A DNA stretch of 64,000 nt, taken from Tsuneonella litorea (GTDB lineage: Bacteria; Pseudomonadota; Alphaproteobacteria; Sphingomonadales; Sphingomonadaceae). Shown one piece after another: positions 36,595 through 44,369 of this stretch. Positions within the stretch are counted from its first letter, which is position 1. The number at the start of each line of letters is the position of its first letter. A model generated the notes under the pieces. That model did not search any database. It was not told the DNA's origin and saw only the letters and a list, made by a program, of their open reading frames with translations. The position numbers were made by a program, and so were the translations under genes. Where the stretch lies: the NCBI RefSeq assembly GCF_025154015.1, contig NZ_JAOAMV010000005.1:124001-188000 (forward strand), given 5' to 3'.

Positions 36595-37790
36595 GCGCGG
36601 CCTGCGACCGGGCGGCCGAGGGCGTCGGCAACGGCGTCGCCGCGGCGCTGCAAGCGGTCGATTGCGTCGCCGGCGAGACGATGGCGTCGGCGTTCGGGCG
36701 CCTGTTCGCGCCGGGCGGGGCGATGGTCACCACGCTGACCATCCTGCTCGGGCTGTTCGTCGCGTGGTTCGGGATCAACCTGCTGCTCGGCCGCGCCAAT
36801 CTCTCGGTCCGCTCGCTCACCCCGCGGATGATGACCATCGGCGCGGTGCTGACGGTGGTGACGAGCTGGGTCGCCTACAGCACGCTCGTGCTCAACTTCA
36901 CCGTCGCGGGGCCTGACTGGGTCGCAGGGGTCATCACCGGAAGCCGCGAGAGCGCGACGCAGGTCTTCGCGCAGAAGATCGACGTGGTGTTCCAGGCGCT
37001 CCAGCAGGCGAGCCCCGGCCAGGCCGAGGGGAAGGACATTTCCGCCTTTTCGCCCGAGGGCATGATGTGGCTGGGCGCGATGCTGTTCCTGCTCGGCACG
37101 GTGGGCGTGCTCGTCACTGCGCGCATCGCGCTCGCGGTGCTGGTGGCAGCGGGGCCGATCTTCGTGGTCATGGCGCTGTTCGGCAGCACCCGAGGGCTAT
37201 TCACCGGGTGGCTCAAGGGGCTCGTGATGCTCGCCCTGGTGCCGCTGTTCGCGGTTCTCGGGGGCAGCGTCATGCTCGAACTCGCGGTGCCGATCCTCGC
37301 CGTTCTGGTGCAGACTCCGGGACAGATAGACCCGCAGGCGGCGATGGCGTTCTTCCTCGTCGGCGCGGTCCACATGGCGTTGATGGCGATGGTGCTGAAG
37401 GTCGCTGCCACGATGGTCGGCGGCTGGCGCGTGTTCGGGCTTGCGAGCGACCGGAATGAGCGGAGTGAGGGCGTCTCGACCGCGGCCGCGCCCACTGTCG
37501 TACCAGCCGCGGCGACCGCCGCCTCGTCCGCAGCCGCGCAGCCCTCCGCGGGCGGTGAACGACGCATTCCCGTGACCGCCTTCGCCACCGCGCCCGCCGC
37601 GAACGACGTGGGGGCGGGATCGGCGTCAGGCGGACTGCGCGACACCCGCGTCGTCACTGCCACCGCCGCTTCAGCCCCCGGTCAGGTGGGGTCGCCGATG
37701 ATCGGGTCGACGCGCGCCAGGGGTATCGGCAGCCGCTACAAGTCGCCGCCGCCCCGTCTTCAGGCGCGCCAATCGGAGAAAGTGACATGA
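36591..37790 (+). CDS. virB6: VirB6/TrbL inner-membrane channel component
   Basis: This is a 399-residue protein with about six membrane helices between residues 40 and 290 and a long periplasmic loop around 115-150. The final ~130 residues are a low-complexity Ala/Thr/Ser-rich tail. This is the VirB6/TrbL pattern. The family forms part of the inner-membrane channel through which substrate passes. The start overlaps virB4 by four bases and its stop overlaps virB9 by four bases. The tail is longer than the minimal family and may carry contacts normally made by missing components; that is speculation. Confidence 0.88.
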   Translation: MSAACDRAAEGVGNGVAAALQAVDCVAGETMASAFGRLFAPGGAMVTTLTILLGLFVAWFGINLLLGRANLSVRSLTPRMMTIGAVLTVVTSWVAYSTLVLNFTVAGPDWVAGVITGSRESATQVFAQKIDVVFQALQQASPGQAEGKDISAFSPEGMMWLGAMLFLLGTVGVLVTARIALAVLVAAGPIFVVMALFGSTRGLFTGWLKGLVMLALVPLFAVLGGSVMLELAVPILAVLVQTPGQIDPQAAMAFFLVGAVHMALMAMVLKVAATMVGGWRVFGLASDRNERSEGVSTAAAPTVVPAAATAASSAAAQPSAGGERRIPVTAFATAPAANDVGAGSASGGLRDTRVVTATAASAPGQVGSPMIGSTRARGIGSRYKSPPPRLQARQSEKVT

Positions 37791-38581
37791 TCCGCGCAAG
37801 CCTTGCGCTCACCCTGCTGGCCGCCTCGACCGCTGCGTTCGCCGACGATTCGCGGATCGTCGAGAGGATCTACGATGCGGGCAAGGTCGTCCGCATCGAG
37901 GGGCGGACCAAGGTCCAGGCGACGATCCAGTTCGGCGAGGACGAGCATATCGAGAACGTCGCGATCGGCGACAGCGAGGCATGGCAGGTCACGCCGAACA
38001 AGCGGGCGAACCTGCTGTTCGTGAAGCCGCTGAGCCCGGGCGCGGCCACCAACATGACGGTAGTGACCGACCGGCACACCTACCTGTTCGATCTCGTCGC
38101 CTCGGCGAGGGCCAACCCGCTGTACGTGTTGCGCTTCACCTATCCGAACGAACCGAAGCCGTCGCCGCAGCTGGCGACCACTGACGGGCCGACCGAAGAG
38201 GAGTTCGCCGCGATCACCGACCCGCGGGCGGTCACCGACCCGGCCGAGCTCAACTTCGCCTGGGAGGGCAAGGGCGATCGCAAGCTCCTCCCCGCGCGGA
38301 CGTACGACGATGGCGCCGCGACCTTCCTCGCGTGGCCGGCGGACAGCCCGGTGCCGGCGATCCTCGTCAAGGACGCCAAGGGCATGGAAGGGCCGGTCAA
38401 CTTCACCGTTCGCGGCGACGTGATCGTGGTCGACGGGGTCCCGCGCGAGATCGTGCTGCGCTCGGGCAAGGATGCGGCCACAATCGTCAACAACGGACCC
38501 GTGCGTGCCGCCCCGGCCCTGGCCGCGCCGCAGGCCGCGCTCGCCCGTACGGACACCCAGATCAAGGAAGGGAACCGCTGA
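37787..38581 (+). CDS. virB9: VirB9/TrbG outer-membrane complex protein
   Basis: This is a 264-residue periplasmic/outer-membrane-core subunit. The signal peptide (ASLALTLLAASTAAFA) is followed by the N-terminal beta domain with IQFGEDEHIENVAIGDSEAWQV and a linker. The C-terminal domain (ELNFAWEGKGDRKLLPARTYDDG onward) binds VirB10 and normally VirB7. No VirB7-like small lipoprotein is seen between virB6 and virB9. The ATG overlaps the virB6 stop, and its TGA overlaps the virB10 ATG. Confidence 0.93.
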   Translation: MIRASLALTLLAASTAAFADDSRIVERIYDAGKVVRIEGRTKVQATIQFGEDEHIENVAIGDSEAWQVTPNKRANLLFVKPLSPGAATNMTVVTDRHTYLFDLVASARANPLYVLRFTYPNEPKPSPQLATTDGPTEEEFAAITDPRAVTDPAELNFAWEGKGDRKLLPARTYDDGAATFLAWPADSPVPAILVKDAKGMEGPVNFTVRGDVIVVDGVPREIVLRSGKDAATIVNNGPVRAAPALAAPQAALARTDTQIKEGNR

Positions 38582-39687
38582 TGCGACTCGCCATGCGCCT
38601 GCCGGCGAAGAAGGCCGGAGAACCCGCCTCGGGCGATCTTGACCCGCGCGAGGGCGAGAGCGCTGAGATCATCGATCTTGCCAGCCGCAACGCCTTTCCG
38701 GCGGTCACCCAGCGCAAGGGCAAGTCCGACGGGCTTGGTCTTGCCGCCGGCGTGGCGGTGATCGGGCTGCTCGGCGCGGTCACGCTGTGGAGCATGAACG
38801 CCGCGCGGACCGAGAAGGCGGACGGCGCGACCCCGCAGGCGGGCGTGCAGCAGGCGCCGGCGGTACCGTCGCAGGCGGTGACCGAAGTCGCGACGCCGGC
38901 TCCCGGGGCCGCCATGGCGCCGCGACCCGACCCCGCTCCGCAGCCGGTCTATGCGCAGCCGGTCCAGCCGGTACAGGGCGTGCGGGCCAATCCCTATGCG
39001 AACCCGACGGTTGTGTTCGACGCCAGCAACCTGCCGGGCGGCGGCCTGGGCGAAGCCGCCCCGGGACCTGCGGGCGAGGCGGGCGGTACGACCGGTACCG
39101 CGAACGATTTCGCCAGCAAGATCGGCGGCGTCGGCGGCGCACCGGCGCAGGCGCGCGCGATGGTCAACCCGCAGACGACGGTGACGCAAGGCACGCTGAT
39201 CCCGGCCGTGCTCGAAACGGCGATCAACACCGACGTGCCCGGCTACGTGCGCGCGGTGGTGAGCCAGGACGTGCGCAGCTTCGACGGCACCCGCGTCCTC
39301 GTGCCGCGCTCCAGCCGGTTGATCGGCCAGTACCAGTCGGGCCTGCAGGGCGGGCAGAAGCGCGCCTACGTGATCTGGACCCGGCTGATCCGGCCCGACG
39401 GCGCGTCGGTCAACCTCGCCTCGCCCGCGGTCGGATTCGACGGAACCACGGGGCTCGAGGGCAAGGTCAACAGCCACTTCTTCCGGCGGTTCGGATCGTC
39501 GATGCTGCTGTCGGTGATCGGCGGCCTCGCGACCGGCGGCGCCTCGGTGATCCTCGGCGGCGGGTCGAGCGCGGCGCAGACCGCGGCGCAGCAGGACGGC
39601 CAGATCCCGCCGACCGTGCGGGTCCGGGCGGGCGAGCCGATCCGCGTGTTCACTGCCCGCGACCTCGACTTCTCGACGGTCAAGTAG
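38581..39687 (+). CDS. virB10: VirB10/TrbI scaffold protein
   Basis: This is a 368-residue envelope-spanning scaffold. It has a cytoplasmic N-terminus, one membrane helix (LGLAAGVAVIGLLGAVTLWSM, about 57-77), a long Ala/Pro/Val-rich periplasmic region, and the C-terminal beta barrel. The barrel contains TLIPAVLETAINTDVPGYVRAVV and RLIGQYQSGLQ, and an antenna-like hydrophobic segment MLLSVIGGLATGGASVILGG. It is complete relative to the family. The start is inside the TGATG overlap with virB9. Confidence 0.95.
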   Translation: MRLAMRLPAKKAGEPASGDLDPREGESAEIIDLASRNAFPAVTQRKGKSDGLGLAAGVAVIGLLGAVTLWSMNAARTEKADGATPQAGVQQAPAVPSQAVTEVATPAPGAAMAPRPDPAPQPVYAQPVQPVQGVRANPYANPTVVFDASNLPGGGLGEAAPGPAGEAGGTTGTANDFASKIGGVGGAPAQARAMVNPQTTVTQGTLIPAVLETAINTDVPGYVRAVVSQDVRSFDGTRVLVPRSSRLIGQYQSGLQGGQKRAYVIWTRLIRPDGASVNLASPAVGFDGTTGLEGKVNSHFFRRFGSSMLLSVIGGLATGGASVILGGGSSAAQTAAQQDGQIPPTVRVRAGEPIRVFTARDLDFSTVK

Positions 39688-39693
39688 GCCGCC

Positions 39694-40686
39694 GTGGCCG
39701 ACGTGCATCCCCTTCCCACGAGCGGTGGCGCGGCCGAACGCAGCGTCTATCTCGACGCCTACCTCGCGCCTTTCCAGCGCTGGCTCGACGTCGACACGGT
39801 TACCGAGATCCTCGTGAACCGGCCGGGCGAAGTATGGATCGAGGATGCCGCGCAAGGGGGCATGGTCCGGGTCGATGCACCTGAGATCGACGACCGGCTC
39901 GTCCAGCGCCTCGCCGAACAGGTCGCCCGCGTCAGTCACCAGGGGATCAACCGCGAGCACCCGCTGCTCGGCGCGACGCTGCCCGACGGCGCGCGGGTGC
40001 AGTTCTGCGGCCCGCCCGCGGCGCGCCGGCACTGGGCGATGGCGATCCGCCGCCATCGCCGGCTCGACCTGCCGCTCGACGCCTACGACACCGGGCCGCT
40101 CGGCGGCGAGCAGCGCCCCCCGATGCCCGATGCGCAAGGCCAGCCGATCGCATTCCTCCGCGAGGCGATCCGCCAGCGCCGCACGATCCTGATCTCCGGC
40201 GGCACCAGCACCGGCAAGACGACCTTCCTCAACGCCATGCTGGGCGAAATCCCGAAGGGCGAGCGGGTGATCCTCGTCGAGGACACCCCCGAGCTGCGCC
40301 TGCCGGGCGAAAACGGCGTCGGTCTTGTCGCCGTGAAGGGCGAGCTGGGCGAAGCGAAAGTGACCGCGAACGAGCTGCTCCAGGCGGCGCTGCGGCTGCG
40401 GCCGGACCGCATCGTGCTGGGCGAACTGCGCGGGGCGGAGAGCGTCAGCTTCCTGCGCGCGATCAATACCGGCCACCCGGGCAGCTTCTCGACCATCCAC
40501 GCCAACTCGCTGACAGGCGCGCTCGAACAGCTCGCGCTGATGGTCATGCAGACCGGCATTGGCCTCTCCCGCAGCGACACGATCGCCTATGCCGCTGGCG
40601 TGATCGACGTGATCGTCCAACTGGGTCGCGACGGCGAAGGCAAGCGCGGGATCACCGCGATTGCCGAGAGCGCCGCGCTCGTCTGA
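39694..40686 (+). CDS. virB11: VirB11 secretion ATPase
   Basis: This is a 330-residue hexameric ATPase of the VirB11/PilT superfamily that switches the type IV apparatus between pilus building and transfer. The N-terminal domain has VTEILVNRPGEVWIE. The C-terminal domain has Walker A SGGTSTGKTTFLN, the Asp box ILVEDTPELRL, Walker B LRPDRIVLGELRGAE, and the His box INTGHPGSFSTIHANS. It starts with GTG six bases after virB10. It ends the operon, its stop abutting the stop of the convergent transporter gene. No virD4 or relaxase follows. Confidence 0.95.
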   Translation: MADVHPLPTSGGAAERSVYLDAYLAPFQRWLDVDTVTEILVNRPGEVWIEDAAQGGMVRVDAPEIDDRLVQRLAEQVARVSHQGINREHPLLGATLPDGARVQFCGPPAARRHWAMAIRRHRRLDLPLDAYDTGPLGGEQRPPMPDAQGQPIAFLREAIRQRRTILISGGTSTGKTTFLNAMLGEIPKGERVILVEDTPELRLPGENGVGLVAVKGELGEAKVTANELLQAALRLRPDRIVLGELRGAESVSFLRAINTGHPGSFSTIHANSLTGALEQLALMVMQTGIGLSRSDTIAYAAGVIDVIVQLGRDGEGKRGITAIAESAALV

Positions 40687-41424
40687 TCAGGACGCGCGGC
40701 CGAACGGCGAGAAGTCCGTTCCGCGGTCGAACACCTCGACCCCCTCGCGCCGCTTCAGGAAGCCGACCACGGCGTAGGTCACCGGCGTCAGCAGGGCTTC
40801 CCACGCGGTCTTGATCGCCCATTGCGAGATCACCACCATCGCAAGCTGCTCGATCGGCCAGCCCGCGAGGCCGTAGAATGCGAGCGGGTAGAAGATCAGG
40901 CTGTCGAGGCCCTGCCCGACGAAGGTGGAGCCGATCGTCCGCATCCACAGATGGCGACCCTCGGTCATCAGCTTCATCTTGGCGAGCACGAAGCTGTTGG
41001 CGAACTCGCCCACCCAGAACGCGGTGATCGAGGCGAGCACGATCCGCCACGAATTGCCGAAGACGAACTCGTACGCCTCCTGGCCCGGCCATCCGGCGGC
41101 AGGCGGCAGAGCCACCACCACCCAGGCCATGAACGCCATGAAGGCGAGCGCCGCGAAACCCGCCCAGATCACCCGCCGGGCGCGGGCATAACCATAGACC
41201 TCGGTCAGCACGTCGCCGATCACGTAGCTCAGGGGGAAGAACAGCACGCCCGCGCCGAACGCCCACTGGGTCCCGCCCGGCAGCACGACGTAGCTCGGCT
41301 TCGATGCGCCGATCACGTTCGACAGCAGCAGGATGGCCACGAAGGCCGCCATGATGAGGTCGTAATAGCGGAAGTGCCGCGGCGCGGCGGCTCCCCCCTC
41401 GATCGCTGCCACCTGCTCGCTCAT
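40687..41424 (-). CDS. Queuosine precursor transporter (YhhQ family)
   Basis: This is a 245-residue inner-membrane protein of the YhhQ/QPTR vitamin-uptake-like family, which imports 7-cyano-7-deazaguanine-type precursors for tRNA queuosine. It has about six helices and the family blocks FFPLSYVIGDVLTEVYGYARARRVIW, split over a helix boundary, and AFWVGEFANSFVLAKMK. ATG 41424 is the true start; a longer reading would run antisense through the tRNA gene. It abuts virB11 stop to stop. Confidence 0.87.
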   Translation of the reverse strand: MSEQVAAIEGGAAAPRHFRYYDLIMAAFVAILLLSNVIGASKPSYVVLPGGTQWAFGAGVLFFPLSYVIGDVLTEVYGYARARRVIWAGFAALAFMAFMAWVVVALPPAAGWPGQEAYEFVFGNSWRIVLASITAFWVGEFANSFVLAKMKLMTEGRHLWMRTIGSTFVGQGLDSLIFYPLAFYGLAGWPIEQLAMVVISQWAIKTAWEALLTPVTYAVVGFLKRREGVEVFDRGTDFSPFGRAS

Positions 41425-41484
41425 GGACGATCCGATATCCCGATTTGTGCCCCGCGAAAAGCACGCTATGCGCGTTGCCGCAGC

Positions 41485-41561
41485 GCGCCCGTAGTTCAAC
41501 TGGATAGAGCACGAGCCTTCTAAGCTTGGAGTTGCAGGTTCGAGTCCTGCCGGGCGCGCCA
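41485..41561 (+). tRNA. tRNA-Arg(UCU), CCA encoded
   Basis: The 77-base cloverleaf is complete: acceptor GCGCCCG/CGGGCGC, D stem GTTC/GAGC, anticodon stem CGAGC/GCTTG around the loop CTTCTAA (anticodon TCT), variable GAGTT, and T arm GCAGG-TTCGAGT-CCTGC. G is the discriminator and the 3' CCA is encoded. It reads AGA/AGG arginine codons. Its 3' end borders the lower-GC patch described next, a common integration target. Confidence 0.97.
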
Positions 41562-41578
41562 CTAAATCAGAACTTTAG

Positions 41579-41618
41579 GCGTTACCTCTGCGGTTGTCAG
41601 GTAACGCATAGGTAACGC
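41579..41618 (+). repeat. Inverted and direct GGTAACGC repeats next to tRNA-Arg
   Basis: GCGTTACC at 41579-41586 faces GGTAACGC at 41600-41607, which is repeated directly at 41611-41618. The cluster starts 17 bases after the tRNA 3' end and just before a small accessory-looking gene. Such arrays occur beside tyrosine-recombinase attachment sites, but no integrase gene is left here, so the interpretation is tentative. Confidence 0.5.
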
Positions 41619-41631
41619 GCGGGGAATGGGC

Positions 41632-42015
41632 ATGGACCTCAAGAGCTTCGTCTCAGAGACACTCACTCAAATTGTTACCGGAGTTGAGGATGCGCGAAAC
41701 AGGCTCAAGGAGATCAATCCGGGCGCGAGAATAAACCCTGAGTGGACAACTTCAGAGAACCCGGACCACCGACACGCAAGTCCTACCCCAGTTGAGTTTG
41801 ACGTAGCTGTCGTGGTGGTCGACGAAAGGGGCAACACTAGCGGAGAGAAGTTGTCCGCAAGTGCCGGCATCCTATCGGTGGTGACAGCGAAGATGTCAGC
41901 GGAAGCCCAAAGCGGGGCGACCGGCTCTCAAAGAAACGAAACGGTGAGCAGGGTTAAGTTCTCTGTGAATGTCGCGCAGCCCGCCGACCTCAAGCATTCA
42001 CCTCCGAGCTACTGA
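41632..42015 (+). CDS. Hypothetical protein in tRNA-associated patch
   Basis: This is a 127-residue soluble protein. It has a helical N-terminus (LKSFVSETLTQIVTGVEDARNRLKEI divided by a turn), then PVEFDVAVVVVDERG and a C-terminal beta strand (VSRVKFSVNVAQP). I have a general recollection of similar short hypothetical proteins in other bacteria but cannot name a family. The codon use and GC content are visibly lower than neighbours (many A/T third positions). With its position after tRNA-Arg this suggests horizontal acquisition. ATG 41632, six bases after GGGGA, is preferred over 41626. Confidence 0.65.
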   Translation: MDLKSFVSETLTQIVTGVEDARNRLKEINPGARINPEWTTSENPDHRHASPTPVEFDVAVVVVDERGNTSGEKLSASAGILSVVTAKMSAEAQSGATGSQRNETVSRVKFSVNVAQPADLKHSPPSY

Positions 42016-42168
42016 TCGGTTGCTCTGCTGACAGTGCCAGCACAATCTCCGGGCACATATTCCGCAGTTCCAGCAACGCCAGATAGGCATCACCGCGCAC
42101 CATGAAGAACGCGCCCTGCTTGCCCGCTTCGGGGAACGCCTTGCAGCGATCGAAGGCAACATGGGCAC
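41990..42168 (-). pseudogene. Possible truncated gene fragment
   Basis: On the minus strand a frame with no start codon near its 5' end reads HVAFDRCKAFPEAGKQG, then FFMVRGDAYLALLELRNMC and IVLALSAEQPISSSEVNA before a TGA at 41990-41992. An in-frame TAA lies directly upstream of 42168. Residue composition looks protein-like, as if the 3' end of a gene survived. It overlaps the tail of the plus-strand hypothetical gene. The rest of 42016-42261 shows nothing else. Confidence 0.3.
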
Positions 42169-42261
42169 TTTACCGGGATTCACGAAAGCGCCGCGGTTCG
42201 CCATCTGCCCGCGAGGGCAAGCGGCAGGAAGGAACCGGCGACCGTTGCGCGGCAGGGCTGG

Positions 42262-42771
42262 TCAGCCGCCGCCGGCGGGCAGGTCGCTGTTGAAGATGTC
42301 CGCCGCTGCCTTCCATTCGCCGCCGACGTTGCGCCAGACGACCACGTATTTCCCCGTGTCGGTGACCGGGGTGCCGTCGGGCGCAACCGTCAGCCGGTAG
42401 GTCCCCCGGTCCAGCGCGAGGTCGCCCGAGGCTGCAACGAGGATTTCCTCGGGCTCGAAGGTCAGCGCGAAGCCAGGCGTCTGCATCATCGCTGCCCAGG
42501 TTTCTTTGATGGCTGCGCGCCCTTTGCCGATCGGCGCATTGGGCGGCATCACCGCGCCGTCTTCGGTGTAGAGGCCGGCGATGGTTTCGGCATCCTTGGC
42601 TTCGACGAGCTGGAGCCAGCGGTCGACCTGCTGGCGGATGGCTTGCTCTTCCGCTCCGGTGTCGGCCGTGGCGGCCGCACTCGCGCCGGCCGGATCGTCG
42701 GCCGGCGTTTCGCTCGCCTGGCACGCGGTGAGCAGTGCCGGCACAGTCAGCAGCAACAACGATTTCCTCAT
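42262..42771 (-). CDS. SnoaL/DUF4440-like lipoprotein
   Basis: This is a 169-residue lipoprotein with signal peptide MRKSLLLLTVPALLTAC (lipobox LLTAC) and an NTF2-like alpha+beta barrel. The barrel shows AIRQQVDRWLQLVEAKDAETIAGLY, split at a helix end, GAVMPPNAPIGKGRAAIKETW, and a C-terminal VVVWRNVGGEWKAAADIFN. Such domains bind small molecules or act as non-specific scaffolds, and no catalytic residue set is recognisable. The ATG at 42771 has a strong AAGGAGGG. Confidence 0.82.
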   Translation of the reverse strand: MRKSLLLLTVPALLTACQASETPADDPAGASAAATADTGAEEQAIRQQVDRWLQLVEAKDAETIAGLYTEDGAVMPPNAPIGKGRAAIKETWAAMMQTPGFALTFEPEEILVAASGDLALDRGTYRLTVAPDGTPVTDTGKYVVVWRNVGGEWKAAADIFNSDLPAGGG

Positions 42772-42896
42772 CGCTCCCTCCTTCTCTAGCGGCGCGGTTC
42801 TTACCACCGCAGGCCGCTCCCGCGAAGCGAAAGCGTGCGTCCTTCGAACCGAACGCATTGGCCGCCCGCCCGGGGGGCGAGGGCCTCACGCGAGGG

Positions 42897-43673
42897 TCAT
42901 CCCCGCGCCGCTGTCGTGAGCGGTTCTCCAGCTACCGGGTATCCGGCATCGTCGGGTATCCGCAGCCAGCGTACGCCGCCGCGTTCCTCCATCCACGGAG
43001 TGATGGTTCTGACCGGGGTCGCTTCGGCGTGGGCGCGCGCTTCCGCGAACGAACCGAACTGCGCAAGGCGTTCGAGGTTGCGGCGGGTCGGGAAGATCAC
43101 CGAAAGGTCGCCCCGAGAGGCCATGTCGAGCGCGCCGGACGCGCTGGTCCAGAACAGGTGCGTGTTCTCGCTGCCGTCTATCTCGAGCTCGACGGCCCCG
43201 GTGCCGAGATCGGCAAGGTAGAAGCGCGTGTCGAAGATCCGCGGAATGCGCTCGTTCTTGGGGTGCCAGCGCGCGAAAGGGACCACCGAGCCGAGGTCGA
43301 GCGACCAGTCCATCGCAGCCAGCACCGGAGCGAGCGCGCCTTCCCGTTCGAGCAAGGCGCGTGCCTCGCGCGCGGTGTCGGCCGACACGTCGCCGACAAG
43401 CCCGATTGCGAGGCCGGTTTCCTCCAGCGTCTCGCGCACCGCGGCGATCCTGTGCGCGGCTTCGTCGCTGTCGAACTCGGTGTCGAGCGTGGCGGCCAGC
43501 GCATGATCCTCCGGGTCCACGCGCCCGCCGGGAAACACCGCCATGCCGCCGGCAAAGGTCATCGCGTTGTGGCGGGTGACCATCAGGATTTGCGGCGACC
43601 CGCCGGCCGGATCGTTGCGGAACACGATTACCGTCGCGGCGGGGATCGAGGGTCGATCGGATGTCTCGGTCAT
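42897..43673 (-). CDS. NUDIX hydrolase (NUDT19-like)
   Basis: This is a 258-residue NUDIX protein. The Nudix box is split by an insertion: GGMAVFPGGRVDPEDH, about 25 residues, then AAHRIAAVRETLEETGLAIG with the catalytic RExxEE core. This long-insert type resembles NUDT19, whose members hydrolyse CoA derivatives; the substrate here is not certain. The C-terminus has PFARWHPKNERIPRIFDTRFYLAD. ATG 43673 is chosen over an upstream GTG-like extension because of conserved MTETS start spacing. Confidence 0.85.
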   Translation of the reverse strand: MTETSDRPSIPAATVIVFRNDPAGGSPQILMVTRHNAMTFAGGMAVFPGGRVDPEDHALAATLDTEFDSDEAAHRIAAVRETLEETGLAIGLVGDVSADTAREARALLEREGALAPVLAAMDWSLDLGSVVPFARWHPKNERIPRIFDTRFYLADLGTGAVELEIDGSENTHLFWTSASGALDMASRGDLSVIFPTRRNLERLAQFGSFAEARAHAEATPVRTITPWMEERGGVRWLRIPDDAGYPVAGEPLTTAARG

Positions 43674-43811
43674 TGCGGCGACTGTGGCGCGCAAGGGGTT
43701 GCATGCCAAGACCGATTATCGCCGCCGAGGCTGTCGGTTTTCCTTACAACCGCGCGGAGGGGTTAAGGGTGTTAACCATCGCAATCCGCGCGAATCCGCG
43801 GTCGCTGCGAC

Positions 43812-43827
43812 TTGGCACGTTCCGTGC
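43812..43827 (+). promoter_or_regulatory. Sigma-54-like or palindromic promoter element
   Basis: TTGGCACGTTCCGTGC resembles the sigma-54 consensus (GG at -24 and GC at -12 with correct spacing, one mismatch at -12). It is also nearly palindromic (GCACG-TTC-CGTGC), so it could instead be an operator. It lies about 95 bases upstream of a strong terminator with no protein gene between. Confidence 0.3.
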
Positions 43828-43837
43828 AATGTCGCGG

Positions 43838-43957
43838 ACACCCCAACGGTCTTCCAACGAGGCGGGACCACCGGTCTCCCGGTTCTGCCTCCCCGACCCG
43901 AGAACCCATGAAGAAACAACCCGTCCGGCCTACCCAGCCGGACGGGATTTCTTTTTG
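43838..43957 (+). ncRNA. Candidate small RNA of about 120 bases
   Basis: The 306-base gap between the divergently lying Nudix gene and the grx gene (both minus strand) contains, on the plus strand, a promoter-like element at 43812-43827 and a near-perfect intrinsic terminator at 43921-43957. Between them there is a small hairpin (ACCGG/CCGGT) and an unpaired CCTCCCC that could contact ribosome-binding sites. The start is inferred as 11 bases after the -12 element. No convincing ORF is present. All boundaries are predictions. Confidence 0.35.
43921..43957 (+). terminator. Strong intrinsic terminator, plus strand
   Basis: CCCGTCCGGC (43921-43930) pairs perfectly with GCCGGACGGG (43938-43947) around a seven-base loop. 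It is followed by ATTTCTTTTT. There is no plus-strand protein gene ahead of it, which is the main reason to suspect a small RNA here. On the minus strand it lies just downstream of grx's stop, and the A-rich flank could allow bidirectional use. Confidence 0.8.
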
Positions 43958-43979
43958 CCGAACGGACCGGACTTGCGCC

Positions 43980-44309
43980 TCAATCGGCGGTGGCCACGCC
44001 CTTCTCGTTCATGAGGGTCTGCAGTTCGCCGGCCTCGAACATCTCCATCATGATGTCGCTGCCGCCGACGAACTCGCCCTTGACGTAGAGCTGGGGGATC
44101 GTCGGCCAGTCGCTGTACGACTTGATGCCCTGGCGGATCTCCATGTCCTGCAGCACGTCGACGCTCTCGTAGGAGACGCCGCAGTGGTCGAGGATCGAGA
44201 CCGCGCGGTTGGAAAAGCCGCACTGCGGGAAAAGCGGGGTGCCCTTCATGAAGAGCACGACATCGTTCTGCTCGACGATGTCGGCGATGCGTTGTTTGAC
44301 GTCGGACAT
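43980..44309 (-). CDS. grxD: Monothiol glutaredoxin Grx4
   Basis: This is a 109-residue CGFS-type glutaredoxin. The active-site motif is CGFS in GTPLFPQCGFSNRAV, followed by the glutathione-binding WPTIPQLYVKGEFVGGSDI. Monothiol glutaredoxins carry [2Fe-2S] clusters and usually act with BolA proteins in iron-sulfur trafficking and iron sensing. The BolA gene is the next gene upstream on the same strand, which supports that role. Confidence 0.96.
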   Translation of the reverse strand: MSDVKQRIADIVEQNDVVLFMKGTPLFPQCGFSNRAVSILDHCGVSYESVDVLQDMEIRQGIKSYSDWPTIPQLYVKGEFVGGSDIMMEMFEAGELQTLMNEKGVATAD

Positions 44310-44369
44310 GGCCGGACCTTGCTTGTTATCGGGGCTTTGTACCAGGCGTTCGCCCGGTTGCGTGGGGAT

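Noticed and set aside
41425-41562. An N-terminal extension of the queuosine transporter reading MARPAGLEPATPSLEG.
   Set aside because: This is the well-known antisense translation of a tRNA gene; the tRNA-Arg cloverleaf occupies 41485-41561 and the real ATG is at 41424.
41998-42204. A 68-codon minus-strand frame rich in Arg, Cys and Trp.
   Set aside because: Composition is not protein-like; a different minus-strand frame in the same place looks more like a gene remnant.
43761-43777. GGTTAA-GGGTG-TTAACC inverted repeat considered as a CtrA box.
   Set aside because: The TTAA halves are five bases apart, not the seven of the CtrA consensus, and no cell-cycle gene is adjacent.
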